From the NCBI RefSeq assembly GCF_014596445.1, contig NZ_MECL01000124.1, positions 62,001-126,000 on the forward strand: a stretch of 64,000 nt of DNA, given 5' to 3'. Source of the stretch: Streptomyces sp. CBMA29 (GTDB lineage Bacteria; Actinomycetota; Actinomycetes; Streptomycetales; Streptomycetaceae). Positions 1 to 7,477 of the stretch are shown here, in pieces (the stretch's first letter is position 1; each line of letters opens with the position of its first letter). Position numbers and translations under genes: made by a program. The notes beneath the pieces are model-generated. The model did no database searches. It had not been told where the DNA came from and was given only the letters and a program-made list of their open reading frames with translations.

Positions 1-658
1 GAACTCCTCGCTGGACTGGAAGGCCCAGTACAAGTACATCGAGGACATCGGCGACGGCCGCGGCTACACCGCGGGCATCATCGGCTTCTGTTCCGGCACC
101 GGCGACATGCTGGACCTGGTCAAGCACTACAACGACCTCAAGCCCGGCAACGTCCTGGCCAAGTACCTCCCCGCGCTGGAGAGCGTCAACGGCTCCGACT
201 CGCACTCCGGCCTCGGCTCGGCCTTCGTGAGCGCGTGGAAGACCGCCGCCAAGGACACCGTCTTCCAGACCGCGCAGAACGACGAGCGCGACCGGGTCTA
301 CTTCAACCCCTCGGTCAACCAGGCCAAGACGGACGGCCTGGGCACCCTCGGCCAGTTCATCTACTACGACGCCATCGTGATGCACGGCCCCGGCGACGAC
401 TCCGTCAGCTTCGGCGGCATCCGCAAGACCGCCATGAAGAAGGCCAAGACCCCGGCCCAGGGCGGCAACGAGACCACGTACCTCAACGCCTTCCTCGACG
501 CCCGCAAGGCCGCGATGAAGACGGAGGACGCCCACGACGACACCAGCCGCGTGGACACCGAGCAGCGCGTCTTCCTGAACGCGGGAAACCTCAACCTGGA
601 CCCGCCGCTGAAGTGGAAGACGTACGGCGACTCGTACCAGATCCTGACGCTTCCGTAG
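1..658 (+). CDS. csnA: GH46 chitosanase, 3' part (5' end outside window)
   Basis: Secreted endo-chitosanase that cleaves beta-1,4 links in chitosan. The reading frame is open from base 2 (218 codons, stop TAG at 656-658) and matches the mature Streptomyces N174 chitosanase from its residue 23 onward almost residue for residue. By that alignment the window boundary falls inside the codon of the catalytic acid Glu22, of which only the last base is present. The second catalytic residue, Asp40, is the Asp encoded at 53-55 in the IGDGRGYT motif, with the conserved Thr45 after it. The family-typical C-terminus (PPLKWKTYGD) is complete. The signal peptide and promoter lie upstream of the window. An internal ATG at 107 is not the start, because the homologous protein continues through it. 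Identification is very secure. Confidence 0.96.
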   Translation, partial: NSSLDWKAQYKYIEDIGDGRGYTAGIIGFCSGTGDMLDLVKHYNDLKPGNVLAKYLPALESVNGSDSHSGLGSAFVSAWKTAAKDTVFQTAQNDERDRVYFNPSVNQAKTDGLGTLGQFIYYDAIVMHGPGDDSVSFGGIRKTAMKKAKTPAQGGNETTYLNAFLDARKAAMKTEDAHDDTSRVDTEQRVFLNAGNLNLDPPLKWKTYGDSYQILTLP

Positions 659-676
659 CCCCCGACCCGTTCCGCC

Positions 677-710
677 CCCGGCCCGCCGACCCCTGTGTCG
701 GCGGGCCGGG
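677..710 (+). terminator. Hairpin terminator after the chitosanase gene
   Basis: Perfect 14-bp inverted repeat (677-690 with 697-710) and a 6-base loop, starting 18 bases after the stop codon. There is no T-tract, as is usual for Streptomyces terminators. Confidence 0.75.
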
Positions 711-763
711 TACGCTCCCGGGGTCGGATGCAGAGATCGGATGTATCGAAGGAGCCGCTGCCC

Positions 764-1207
764 ATGCTGCGCTACGGACTGACCCACCCCGCGATCCTCG
801 CCGCGCTCGCCGCCGCGGGCCACGGCTCCCGCGTCCTGATCAGTGACGGCCACTATCCGCACACCACGGGCGCCAATCCGGCCGCCGAGCGCGTCTACCT
901 CAACCTCAGCCCCGACCGGCTGCTGGTCACCGAGGTGCTGGACGCCCTGGTCGACGCGATCCCGATCGAGGCGGCGGCCGTCATGACCCCGCCGCGTGAG
1001 TTTGACGACACTACCGACGTTTCCGCGCCGGAGATCTTCGCGGAGTTCCGTACCGCCCTCCCCGGCCTCACCCTCGACGGCCTGGACCGCTTCGCCTTCT
1101 ACGACGCCGCCCGCGGCCCCGACACCGCCCTCGTGGTGGCCACCGGCGACAGGCGTACGTACGCCAATCTGCTGCTCACGATCGGGGTACGGTCAGAGGA
1201 CCGCTGA
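764..1207 (+). CDS. RbsD/FucU-family sugar mutarotase
   Basis: Predicted cytoplasmic mutarotase that interconverts sugar anomers (ribose or fucose type). The 147-residue protein has the family N-terminus: a short helix, then the AAGHGSRVLISDGHYP block with the conserved His (about residue 20) and Asp (about 28) of the active site, and an AYTNLLL-like end (YANLLLTIGV). The ATG at 764 is chosen because GAAGGAG precedes it by about 9 bases; the open frame extends upstream to 695 but without homology. Its 3' end overlaps the convergent TetR gene by 32 bp. No sugar transporter or kinase lies beside it, so the substrate cannot be read from context. L-fucose mutarotase (FucU) is the closer resemblance. 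Confidence 0.85.
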   Translation: MLRYGLTHPAILAALAAAGHGSRVLISDGHYPHTTGANPAAERVYLNLSPDRLLVTEVLDALVDAIPIEAAAVMTPPREFDDTTDVSAPEIFAEFRTALPGLTLDGLDRFAFYDAARGPDTALVVATGDRRTYANLLLTIGVRSEDR

Positions 1208-1832
1208 GCCGCGCGAGGGTCGGCAGCGCGCGGGCCAGAGCGCGGGCGGTGCGCGCGGCGCGGGACTCCGCGCGGGCGACGGCGTCCGGCGCCGGGCCGA
1301 GCAGGCCCTCCGCGAGGAAGAGGACCAGGCCGTGGGCGGCGGAGGAGACGTCCAGTATCAACTCCACCGCGTGGTCGCCGGAGGTGAGGCGGCGGGCCGT
1401 CGGGAGCACGGCGGTCAGCACCTGGTCGCCCGCCGAAGCCAGGCTCGGATAGCGGGACTTGTCGAGTCCGGCGCTGAACGTGATGTCGAACAGGGCCCGT
1501 TCCTCCACCGCGAAGCGGACGTACGCGGCGGCGAAGTCCGCCAACTGCTCCACCGGGTCAGCGGATTGACGGACGGCGGCCGAGAACCGGCGGTGCTGCT
1601 CGCGGTACCCGCGCTCGGCCAGCGCCGCCAACAGCGCGTCCCGGTCGGCGAAGTGCTTGTACGGCGCCGCCGCGCTGACCCCCGCCCGCCGACTGGCCTC
1701 CGCGAGGGTGAAGCCGTGCGGCCCGCGCTCGGCGACGAGGCCGAGGGCGGCCCGCTCCAGGGCGTTGCGGAGGTCGCCGTGGTGCTGTCCACTGCGGCGG
1801 GCCGGTGCGGTGCGCTTGACGGGAGGCGTCAT
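1176..1832 (-). CDS. TetR/AcrR-family transcriptional regulator
   Basis: One-component DNA-binding repressor of 218 residues. An N-terminal helix-turn-helix lies at about residues 40-62 (FTLAEASRRAGVSAAAPYKHF, a classic TetR recognition helix ending in Y-KHF). It is followed by an all-helical ligand-binding domain of the WHG type. The first 18 residues are a basic, disordered arm. The 3' end overlaps the convergent mutarotase gene. The region just upstream of its start has an inverted repeat suited to autoregulation. No divergent target gene is present: the upstream neighbour (acetyltransferase) is on the same strand and ends 45 bp away. The ligand is unknown. Confidence 0.9.
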   Translation of the reverse strand: MTPPVKRTAPARRSGQHHGDLRNALERAALGLVAERGPHGFTLAEASRRAGVSAAAPYKHFADRDALLAALAERGYREQHRRFSAAVRQSADPVEQLADFAAAYVRFAVEERALFDITFSAGLDKSRYPSLASAGDQVLTAVLPTARRLTSGDHAVELILDVSSAAHGLVLFLAEGLLGPAPDAVARAESRAARTARALARALPTLARLSGPLTVPRS

Positions 1833-1851
1833 ATCCGCAGGTTAACACCCG

Positions 1852-1865
1852 TCACCACGCGGTGA
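1852..1865. promoter_or_regulatory. Candidate TetR operator (inverted repeat)
   Basis: TCACC-ACGC-GGTGA, a perfect 5-bp dyad 20-33 bp upstream of the TetR start, with an AT-richer GTTAAC just before it. Position and symmetry suggest autoregulation; this is inference. Confidence 0.4.
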
Positions 1866-1877
1866 ACTGCCGTCACC

Positions 1878-2363
1878 TCAGGCGTTCGTGACCGGCGAGG
1901 GGCGCACCATGAACACGTCCACCGGGTCCTGCGCCTCCAGGACGAACCCCCACCGCTCGTAGAGCCGCCGGGCAGCGCTGCCCTGGAGGACGTTCAGCCG
2001 TACGGTCTCGCCGCGTGCGTCGGCGCGGCCCAGCAGCTCCCTCAGCACGGCGGAGCCCAACCCCCGCCCCTGGTAACGGGGTTCCAGATAGAAGTGTTCG
2101 AGCAACCCGCCGCCGCCCTCGGCGGGCCGCAGCGTCACGCACCCCGCGAAGTCCCCTTCGACGGTGACGACCGAGGTGTACCGCGTCGAGAACGAGTCCC
2201 GCAGCCGCTGTCGCACCCGGCGCTCGTCGTAGCGCCCGAGCCGTTCCAGATCCGCCCGCATCACGACGGCCCGCAGCTCGGCTATGGGCTCCACGTCCCC
2301 CGCGACGGCCGCGCGCAGCGCCCACCGCAGGTCAGCTCCCCGTACCGCCCCGTCCGATCGCAT
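1878..2363 (-). CDS. GNAT-family N-acetyltransferase
   Basis: Acetyl-CoA-dependent N-acetyltransferase of 161 residues. The acetyl-CoA binding motif A is clear: LEHFYLEPRYQGRGLGSAVL (the R/Q-x-x-G-x-G/A loop as QGRGLG), and the C-terminal LNVLQGSAARRLYERWGF is the typical N-x-x-A-x-x-x-Y-x-x-x-GF motif B. The start at 2363 is chosen because the ORF upstream of it loses all similarity, and a GATACT -10-like box ends 6 bases before the ATG, which fits a leaderless mRNA. No ribosome binding site with proper spacing exists. The substrate is unknown. Confidence 0.85.
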   Translation of the reverse strand: MRSDGAVRGADLRWALRAAVAGDVEPIAELRAVVMRADLERLGRYDERRVRQRLRDSFSTRYTSVVTVEGDFAGCVTLRPAEGGGGLLEHFYLEPRYQGRGLGSAVLRELLGRADARGETVRLNVLQGSAARRLYERWGFVLEAQDPVDVFMVRPSPVTNA

Positions 2364-2394
2364 CCCCCAAGTATCCGCGAGCCCCCGGAGCCGT

Positions 2395-2446
2395 CGCGCC
2401 CCAGCCCCCTCGCGCCCCAGCCCCCTCGCGCCCCAGCCCCCTCGCG
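2395..2446. repeat. Three tandem 16-bp repeats (CGCGCCCCAGCCCCCT)
   Basis: Three exact copies (2395-2410, 2411-2426, 2427-2442) plus four bases of a fourth. They lie between the acetyltransferase promoter and the end of the next gene. CCCCAGCCCC runs are common between Streptomyces genes. No function is evident. Confidence 0.85.
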
Positions 2447-2455
2447 CGGCGCGCG

Positions 2456-2806
2456 TCACTCCGGTGAGAGCCAGTCGAGCCGGGTGTCCAGCCAGATCAG
2501 GCACAGCCAGGCCAGGAGGAGCAGTGCGGCCGTGGCTGTCACGGCCGACAGCAGGGTCCGGGGGGTGCGGGCCACTCGGGCGCCGAGCGCGCGACGGGTC
2601 GACGCCCAGACCAGCAGCGTGATCGCCGGGACGCCGATCAGCATGCACGGCAGGTCGAGGTACAGGAGAGTCCAGTCGCGCTGGCCCTCGAAGGCACCGC
2701 GCAGGCCGGGGCGGGCGGTGCGGAGCCAGACGCCGAACGCCGTGGCGGCTGCGACGAAGGCGATGAGGCAGCCGGTCGCCGGGGTGTTGTCCGCGCTGTC
2801 TTCCAT
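2456..2806 (-). CDS. Small hypothetical integral membrane protein
   Basis: 116 residues with three predicted membrane segments, at about residues 11-27 (GCLIAFVAAATAFGVWL), 47-66 and 82-106. Between the second and third lies an Arg-rich loop (STRRALGARVARTPRT). I recognise no family motif. It lies downstream of the XRE-regulator gene on the same strand, 65 bp away, and codon bias is normal for the organism. The start ATG at 2804-2806 encodes MEDSADNTPATG; no strong ribosome binding site is visible. Function unknown. Confidence 0.6.
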   Translation of the reverse strand: MEDSADNTPATGCLIAFVAAATAFGVWLRTARPGLRGAFEGQRDWTLLYLDLPCMLIGVPAITLLVWASTRRALGARVARTPRTLLSAVTATAALLLLAWLCLIWLDTRLDWLSPE

Positions 2807-2871
2807 GAAGCGTACGGACGCCTGTCAGGCGCCGGCGGTTCCGGCGGACCCGCCCTCACAGGGCAATACAC

Positions 2872-3702
2872 CTAGGGCGTGAGGGACTGCGTGCCCAGCA
2901 CCCCGAGCAGGGCGAGGCGTTCGGCGTCCTCGGTGCCGGGCTCTGCGGTGTAGACCATGATCCGCAGATCGCTTCCGGCGACGCTGAGGATGTCGCAGTC
3001 CAGAGTCAGCGGGCCGACCACCGGGTGGTCGACCGTCTTGCGGGAGGCGTCGTGCCAGGTGACCTCGCCCGATTCCCACAGCTCGGCGAAGCGCGGGCTG
3101 CGGGCGCGCAGCTCGCCGACCAGGCGGCGCAGGCGCTGGTCGGCGGGGTAGCGGTTGGCGGTGGCGCGCAACTGGGCGACCTGGGAGATCTCCAGCAGGC
3201 GCAGCGACTCGGGGGTGTGGCGGACCCGGGAGCCGGAGCCGAGGAAATTGCGCCAGATCGCGTTGCGGTCGTCGCCGTCCTGCTGCCCCATCAGGGCCAC
3301 GTACAGCGGGTTGGCCAGCAGCAGCGTCCACGCGGCGTCGCTGACGGCGACCGGCGTCCCGGTCAGCCGGTCGAGCATGCGCTGCACGCTCGGCGTGATG
3401 TACGCGGGGACCGTGCCCTGGCCCGGCGGTACGAGTCCGGCGACGTGGAAGAGGTGCTCGCGCTCGGCGCTGGTCAGCCGCAGCGCGCGGCCGAGCGCTT
3501 CGACGACCTGCTCGGAGGGGTTGGCCGCGCGGCCCTGTTCGAGCCGGGTGACGTAGTCGACGGAGATTCCGGCGAGCAGGGCCAGCTCCTCGCGGCGCAG
3601 CCCGGCCGCGCGCCGGTGGCCGCCGGCGGGCAGCCCGGCCGCCTCGGGGGAGACCCGGTCGCGCCAGCGCCGTACCGTGTGCCCGAACTCCGTGGTCGCC
3701 AT
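2872..3702 (-). CDS. XRE-family regulator with MmyB-like ligand-binding domain
   Basis: 276-residue regulator. The N-terminal lambda-repressor-type helix-turn-helix spans about residues 33-58 (LRREELALLAGISVDYVTRL). It is followed by the MmyB-like PAS-type domain, recognisable by LLANPLYVALMG, NAIWRNFL and a late DHPVVGPLTLDCDIL block. In this family the regulator normally controls a divergently transcribed short-chain dehydrogenase, and here the divergent neighbour is exactly that. The start at 3702 is supported by CACAGT six bases upstream of the ATG (leaderless promoter). The longer open frame to 3909 runs through the divergent promoter and is discarded. Confidence 0.93.
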   Translation of the reverse strand: MATTEFGHTVRRWRDRVSPEAAGLPAGGHRRAAGLRREELALLAGISVDYVTRLEQGRAANPSEQVVEALGRALRLTSAEREHLFHVAGLVPPGQGTVPAYITPSVQRMLDRLTGTPVAVSDAAWTLLLANPLYVALMGQQDGDDRNAIWRNFLGSGSRVRHTPESLRLLEISQVAQLRATANRYPADQRLRRLVGELRARSPRFAELWESGEVTWHDASRKTVDHPVVGPLTLDCDILSVAGSDLRIMVYTAEPGTEDAERLALLGVLGTQSLTP

Positions 3703-3708
3703 GGTTCC

Positions 3709-3823
3709 ACTGTGCACCGGACGCGCACCGAACGCCCCGCGCCGTCCTGGCCCGCGCCGTCCTGGTACCGGCAGTCCCAGGAAGACCGGGCCACTGGCTG
3801 CCCCGGCGGGCCTGCCGCACCGT
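3709..3823. promoter_or_regulatory. Divergent leaderless promoters between XRE regulator and SDR gene
   Basis: On the minus strand CACAGT (3709-3714) lies 6 bases before the regulator ATG. On the plus strand CACCGT (3818-3823) lies 6 bases before the SDR ATG. Both fit -10 elements of leaderless transcripts. The 127-bp space between the two starts presumably holds the regulator's operator; I could not define one dyad confidently. Confidence 0.5.
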
Positions 3824-3829
3824 GGACGT

Positions 3830-4543
3830 ATGACAACGACACTGATCACCGGAGCGAACAAGGGTCTCGGCTTCGAGACCGCCCGCCGCCTGCTGGCCGC
3901 CGGGCACACCGTCTACGTGGGCAGCCGGGACGCCGACCGCGGGCGGCAGGCCGTCGAGCGTCTTGGCGCGGGCGCGCGGGCGGTCCTGCTCGACGTCACC
4001 GACGACGCGTCCGTCCGGGCCGCGGCCGAGGCGATCGCGGCGGACGGCGGTCTCGACGTCCTGGTCAACAACGCGGGCATCGAGAGCAGGACCGCGGACA
4101 ACGGCGTCGTCGGCGCCGCCGACCTGACTGCCGACGTCATGCGGGAGACGTTCGAGACGAACGTCTTCGGCCTGGTGCGCGTCACCCACGCGTTCCTGCC
4201 GCTGCTGCGCCGCTCGGCCGCGCCGGTCGTGGTCAACCTCAGCAGCGGCCTGGCCTCGCTGTCCCGGCTCAGCGCCCCCGGCACCCCCGCCTCCGCGTAT
4301 CCGGGCGTCGCGTACCCGGCGTCGAAGACCGCCGTGAACATGATCACCGTGCAGTACGCGAAGGCGTTCCCCGAGATGCGGATCAACGCCGTCGAGCCCG
4401 GTTTCACCAAGACCGATCTGAACGGGAACACCGGGGTCCAGACGGTCGAGCAGGGCGCGGAGATCATCGTCCGGATGGCGCGGGTGCCGGCCGACGGTCC
4501 GACCGGCGGGTACTTCGACGCCGAGGGGCCACTGCCCTGGTAG
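3830..4543 (+). CDS. Short-chain dehydrogenase/reductase (SDR)
   Basis: NAD(P)-dependent oxidoreductase of 237 residues with a classical SDR layout: TGANKGLG cofactor motif (residues 7-14), NNAG (80-83), catalytic Ser at about 138-139 (NLSSG), and YPASK with Tyr162 and Lys166. The SRD motif after the second strand (residues 32-34) favours NADP. It is divergent from an MmyB-type XRE regulator, the usual partner of such SDR genes, so expression is probably controlled by that protein. The ATG at 3830 is leaderless with CACCGT upstream. The substrate cannot be told from the sequence; reductases of this carbonyl-reductase-like group act on quinones or aldehydes. Confidence 0.92.
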   Translation: MTTTLITGANKGLGFETARRLLAAGHTVYVGSRDADRGRQAVERLGAGARAVLLDVTDDASVRAAAEAIAADGGLDVLVNNAGIESRTADNGVVGAADLTADVMRETFETNVFGLVRVTHAFLPLLRRSAAPVVVNLSSGLASLSRLSAPGTPASAYPGVAYPASKTAVNMITVQYAKAFPEMRINAVEPGFTKTDLNGNTGVQTVEQGAEIIVRMARVPADGPTGGYFDAEGPLPW

Positions 4544-4571
4544 CCCCCGGCGACCCCTGTACGCCGGGGGC
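4543..4571. terminator. Hairpin between convergent SDR and AhpD genes
   Basis: Perfect 10-bp stem (4543-4552 with 4562-4571), 9-base loop, beginning at the last base of the SDR stop codon. A second palindrome (GCCTCGGCCGAGGC, 4577-4590) follows at once. Together they form a bidirectional terminator before the convergent gene ending at 4595. Confidence 0.7.
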
Positions 4572-4594
4572 GTACGGCCTCGGCCGAGGCGGTC

Positions 4595-5068
4595 TCAGCC
4601 GAACATGCCCGGCTCGTAGTCCCCCGCGGGCTGCTGAATGATCACGTTCAGCCGGTTGAAGGCGTTGATCAGGGCGATGCCCGTGACGAGGGCGGCCAGC
4701 TCCTCCTCGTTGTAGTGCTTGGCGGCGTTCTCCCACACCTCGTCCGCGACGCCCCCGGCCGCGTCGGCGATACGGGTGCCCTGCTCGGCCAGCTCCAGGG
4801 CCGCGCGCTCGGCGTCGGTGAAGACCTTGGCCTCGCGCCAGGCGGCCACCAGACTGAGCCGCTGCTGCGTCTCCCCGGCGGCCGCCGCGTCCTTGGTGTG
4901 CATGTCGGTGCAGAATCCGCAGCCGTTGATCTGGCTGGCCCGCAGCCGTACCAGCTCCTGGGTCGCGAGCGGCACCGTCGAGTCCGCCAGCACTTTGCCG
5001 GCCGCGGTGAGGTGCCGCAGCGACTTCGCGGCGAGCGGGGTCTCGAAAAGGTTCAGACGGGCTTCCAT
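4595..5068 (-). CDS. AhpD-like / carboxymuconolactone decarboxylase-family protein
   Basis: 157-residue cytoplasmic protein of the alkylhydroperoxidase-D core family. The redox motif C-G-F-C at residues 50-53, followed by TDMHTKDA with His57, is the peroxidase-type E/H-x-C-x-x-C-x-x-x-H site. The family's helical dimer core follows (DEVWENAAKHYNEEELAALV, INAFNRLNV). It probably reduces organic peroxides or acts as a disulfide-linked reductant; no AhpC gene is nearby. GAGGAG about 10 bases before the ATG supports the start. It converges on the SDR gene and is monocistronic. Confidence 0.92.
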   Translation of the reverse strand: MEARLNLFETPLAAKSLRHLTAAGKVLADSTVPLATQELVRLRASQINGCGFCTDMHTKDAAAAGETQQRLSLVAAWREAKVFTDAERAALELAEQGTRIADAAGGVADEVWENAAKHYNEEELAALVTGIALINAFNRLNVIIQQPAGDYEPGMFG

Positions 5069-5259
5069 GGCGTACTACTCCTCGCGCTAGTGCGTTTCCG
5101 CGCCGTCGCCGCCCTCCACGGCGGTCCCGGCGTCTGCACCTCCCTGACGCGCCGCCCCGCCCCGATGTGACCGCTCCAGAAGTGACGCCCGTCTCCCCGC
5201 GGCGCCGCGGGCCGCGGGCTGCGGGGCCGCGGGGCCGTTCGTGATCCGCCGGACACGCC

Positions 5260-7323
5260 CTAGCCGCGCGGGCCGCGTTGGAGAGGTGTCACGACCGTGT
5301 CGTGGAAGCGGTCGACGGCTTCGTCCACGCTGCGGATGAAGCCGGTCTCGGCCGTACCGCGGGTGCTGCCCATGCCCTTGAACAGGGAGAGGCGGAAGCC
5401 GGTGATCGTGGCGCCGTCCCGGGGGAGCAGATCGGCGGGCTCGGGGCGCAGCCGCTCCAGCGTTCCCCGGGGGCCGGAGCCGCGTCCGTCGACCAGCGTC
5501 TCCACGTGCAAGTCGGCCGGTGCGTCGGGGAGTTGGCGTACCAGCCGCTTCGCCCAGGTCAGCGGTGAGCCGGCGGCGGGCGCGGGAACGTCCAGGGACG
5601 TACGCAACTTGCTGGTGCGCAGATCGGCGGTGAGACCGAGGACGCCGGGGCTGTCCTCGATCCGCAACTCGGCCTGGAGGCGCCCCTCCCGGCACAGCCG
5701 GTCGGCGAGCGCGGCGCGGCGCTCCCCGGGGTCGGTGCCGCGCTTGACCCGCTGCACCGGCAGCACCTTCTGGCCCAGCTCACCGCCGAGCCGCAGGCAG
5801 ACCTGACGGATCAGCCGCTCCCAGTTGGCGACCACGTCGACGGCGCGCGGGTCGCCCTCGCACAGCGTCTCCTCGTCGATGCCCCGGCGCACCGGCACCC
5901 AGGCCGGGCCCATGTTCTGGAAGCCGTGGCAGCCGGAGTTCTCGTGCTGGAGGTAGTACAGCAACTCCCGCAACAGCCAGGCGTGCGCCGCGTTCCCGAC
6001 GCCCTCGTGCCGGATGAGCATCTGCGCCTGGTGGGTGACCTCCGCCCAGGACAGGTGCCACAGCGCCACCTTGTGCTTGCGGCGGCCGTCGATCTTGACG
6101 TCCACGAGCGGACTGCCGTCCAGGGCGACGTCGTTGGAGAGCGTGATCACCGCTTCGTACGCGCGGCGGCCCGCGATGTCCACGTAGTCCTGGACCTGCG
6201 CGGTCCGCAGCGGATTGCCGTTGGTCTTCGTCTCGACCAGCGCGGTCCACAGTTTGCCCGCGCGCTCCACCCGGATCAGCCCGTCGGGCCGCTTGGGGCT
6301 CTCGCCGCCGTGCGGCAGCGACACCTCGGTGTACGTCTCCATCCGCCCGGCGGGCGCGCCGAACGCCGCCGTCAACCGCCGTCCGAACTCGGGCACTTGG
6401 GCCATCACCGAGAGCAGTACGGACGTGGCCCTGGTCTCCCGCTCGCGGTCGCTCTTGAGCGTGCCCGCGGGGAAGAGCCGTGCCATGCGCCAGGAGTCGT
6501 TCTCCGCGAGGGACTTGCGGGTGACGGCCGGCAGCGTGACCTTCTTACGGGCGGTGCGGGGGCGCTTGGGCGGCGGGGCCTGCTCGACCGACGGGGCGGC
6601 CTGCGGGGCGGTGGCCCGGGGCGCGACCTGCCGGGGGATCGGCGCCGAGGTGCCCACCGGGCCCTGGGCGTGCGCCGGGCCCTGAACGGCCACCCGCGCC
6701 GACGCGTCCGGAGGAACCGGCGGTTCCGGCGCCGCCTCCAGTGCGCCGCCCGGCTCCTCGTCGGCCGCCGACTCGTCCGCGTCGTCCACGTCGATGCCGA
6801 AGTCCGTTGCCAGGCCCGCGAGTCCCGAGTCGTACCCCTGGCCGACGGCCCGGAACTTCCAGCCGCCGTCCCGCCGGTACAGCTCCCCGAAGATCACGGC
6901 GCCGATCGGGCCCGCGTCCTCGATCGTGAACCGCAGCAGCCCCTCGCCGTTGCGGTCGGCGAGCGTCAGCCGAAGGTCGTCCAGGTCCCCGAACCGCGCG
7001 CCCCCGTACCGGCTCGCCGCCAGCACGATCCGCTGCACATCCCCTGCGGCGGCCGTCAGATCCAGGCTGATCCGGTCCTCGCTGCCGCTCTCCGTCGGGA
7101 TCTTGCCGAGCAACTGCACGCTTCCGTCCGCCGCCGCGGGGTTGTTGTAGAAGTAGAAGTCGTCGTCGCTGCGGACCTTGCCGTCGCCGTCCAGCAGCAA
7201 CACGGACACATCGGCGTCCCCGTCCCCGCTCGCGCTGCTCCACCCCAGGCTGACGATCACCGCCCCGGCGTGCTCGCTCAATGCCGAAAGTCCGACATTG
7301 CCGCCCTTGACCATCTCGCGCAT
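5260..7323 (-). CDS. TerD-domain protein fused to a PD-(D/E)XK nuclease-like domain
   Basis: 687 residues in three parts. Residues 1-180 are a TerD domain (MVKGGNVGLSAL start, SLGWSS, DADVSVLLLDGDGKV, DDFYFYNN), the calcium-binding fold of tellurite/stress-response proteins; the Asp-rich DGDADVS and DLDDLRL stretches fit Ca2+ ligands. Residues about 185-260 are a Pro/Ala-rich linker. Residues about 265-520 carry a restriction-endonuclease-like core: RPDGLI (Asp347) and, 17 residues later, ALVETKTNGN (Glu364, Lys366), the PD-(D/E)-x-K spacing, with QVQDYVDIAGRRAYEAVITLSN after it. The C-terminal 150 residues are unassigned. The ATG at 7321-7323 follows GGGGGG by 4 bases; MVKGGN at 7314 is an alternative start. 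It stands alone, away from any ter operon. TerD and the nuclease motif are clear; substrate and role are inference. Confidence 0.85.
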   Translation of the reverse strand: MREMVKGGNVGLSALSEHAGAVIVSLGWSSASGDGDADVSVLLLDGDGKVRSDDDFYFYNNPAAADGSVQLLGKIPTESGSEDRISLDLTAAAGDVQRIVLAASRYGGARFGDLDDLRLTLADRNGEGLLRFTIEDAGPIGAVIFGELYRRDGGWKFRAVGQGYDSGLAGLATDFGIDVDDADESAADEEPGGALEAAPEPPVPPDASARVAVQGPAHAQGPVGTSAPIPRQVAPRATAPQAAPSVEQAPPPKRPRTARKKVTLPAVTRKSLAENDSWRMARLFPAGTLKSDRERETRATSVLLSVMAQVPEFGRRLTAAFGAPAGRMETYTEVSLPHGGESPKRPDGLIRVERAGKLWTALVETKTNGNPLRTAQVQDYVDIAGRRAYEAVITLSNDVALDGSPLVDVKIDGRRKHKVALWHLSWAEVTHQAQMLIRHEGVGNAAHAWLLRELLYYLQHENSGCHGFQNMGPAWVPVRRGIDEETLCEGDPRAVDVVANWERLIRQVCLRLGGELGQKVLPVQRVKRGTDPGERRAALADRLCREGRLQAELRIEDSPGVLGLTADLRTSKLRTSLDVPAPAAGSPLTWAKRLVRQLPDAPADLHVETLVDGRGSGPRGTLERLRPEPADLLPRDGATITGFRLSLFKGMGSTRGTAETGFIRSVDEAVDRFHDTVVTPLQRGPRG

Positions 7324-7477
7324 ACGGCCCCCCACAGGCTGTGACCCAGCGCACAACCGCCGCGCGCTGCCTGCACCTTAGCGCCGTAATATGCCCGCGC
7401 GATCCCATTCGCCCGGTCCTTTGCGCATGTGCCCGGATAAGGGGGCACCTGTGCCCCGGGTGCCTTGGGGGCGGGAC

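Noticed and set aside
3025..4641. Long plus-strand open frame (over 500 codons) across the XRE regulator and SDR genes
   Set aside because: It is antisense or out of frame to two well-recognised proteins, has an Arg/Gly/Ala/Pro-only composition and no motif; high GC makes such shadows common.
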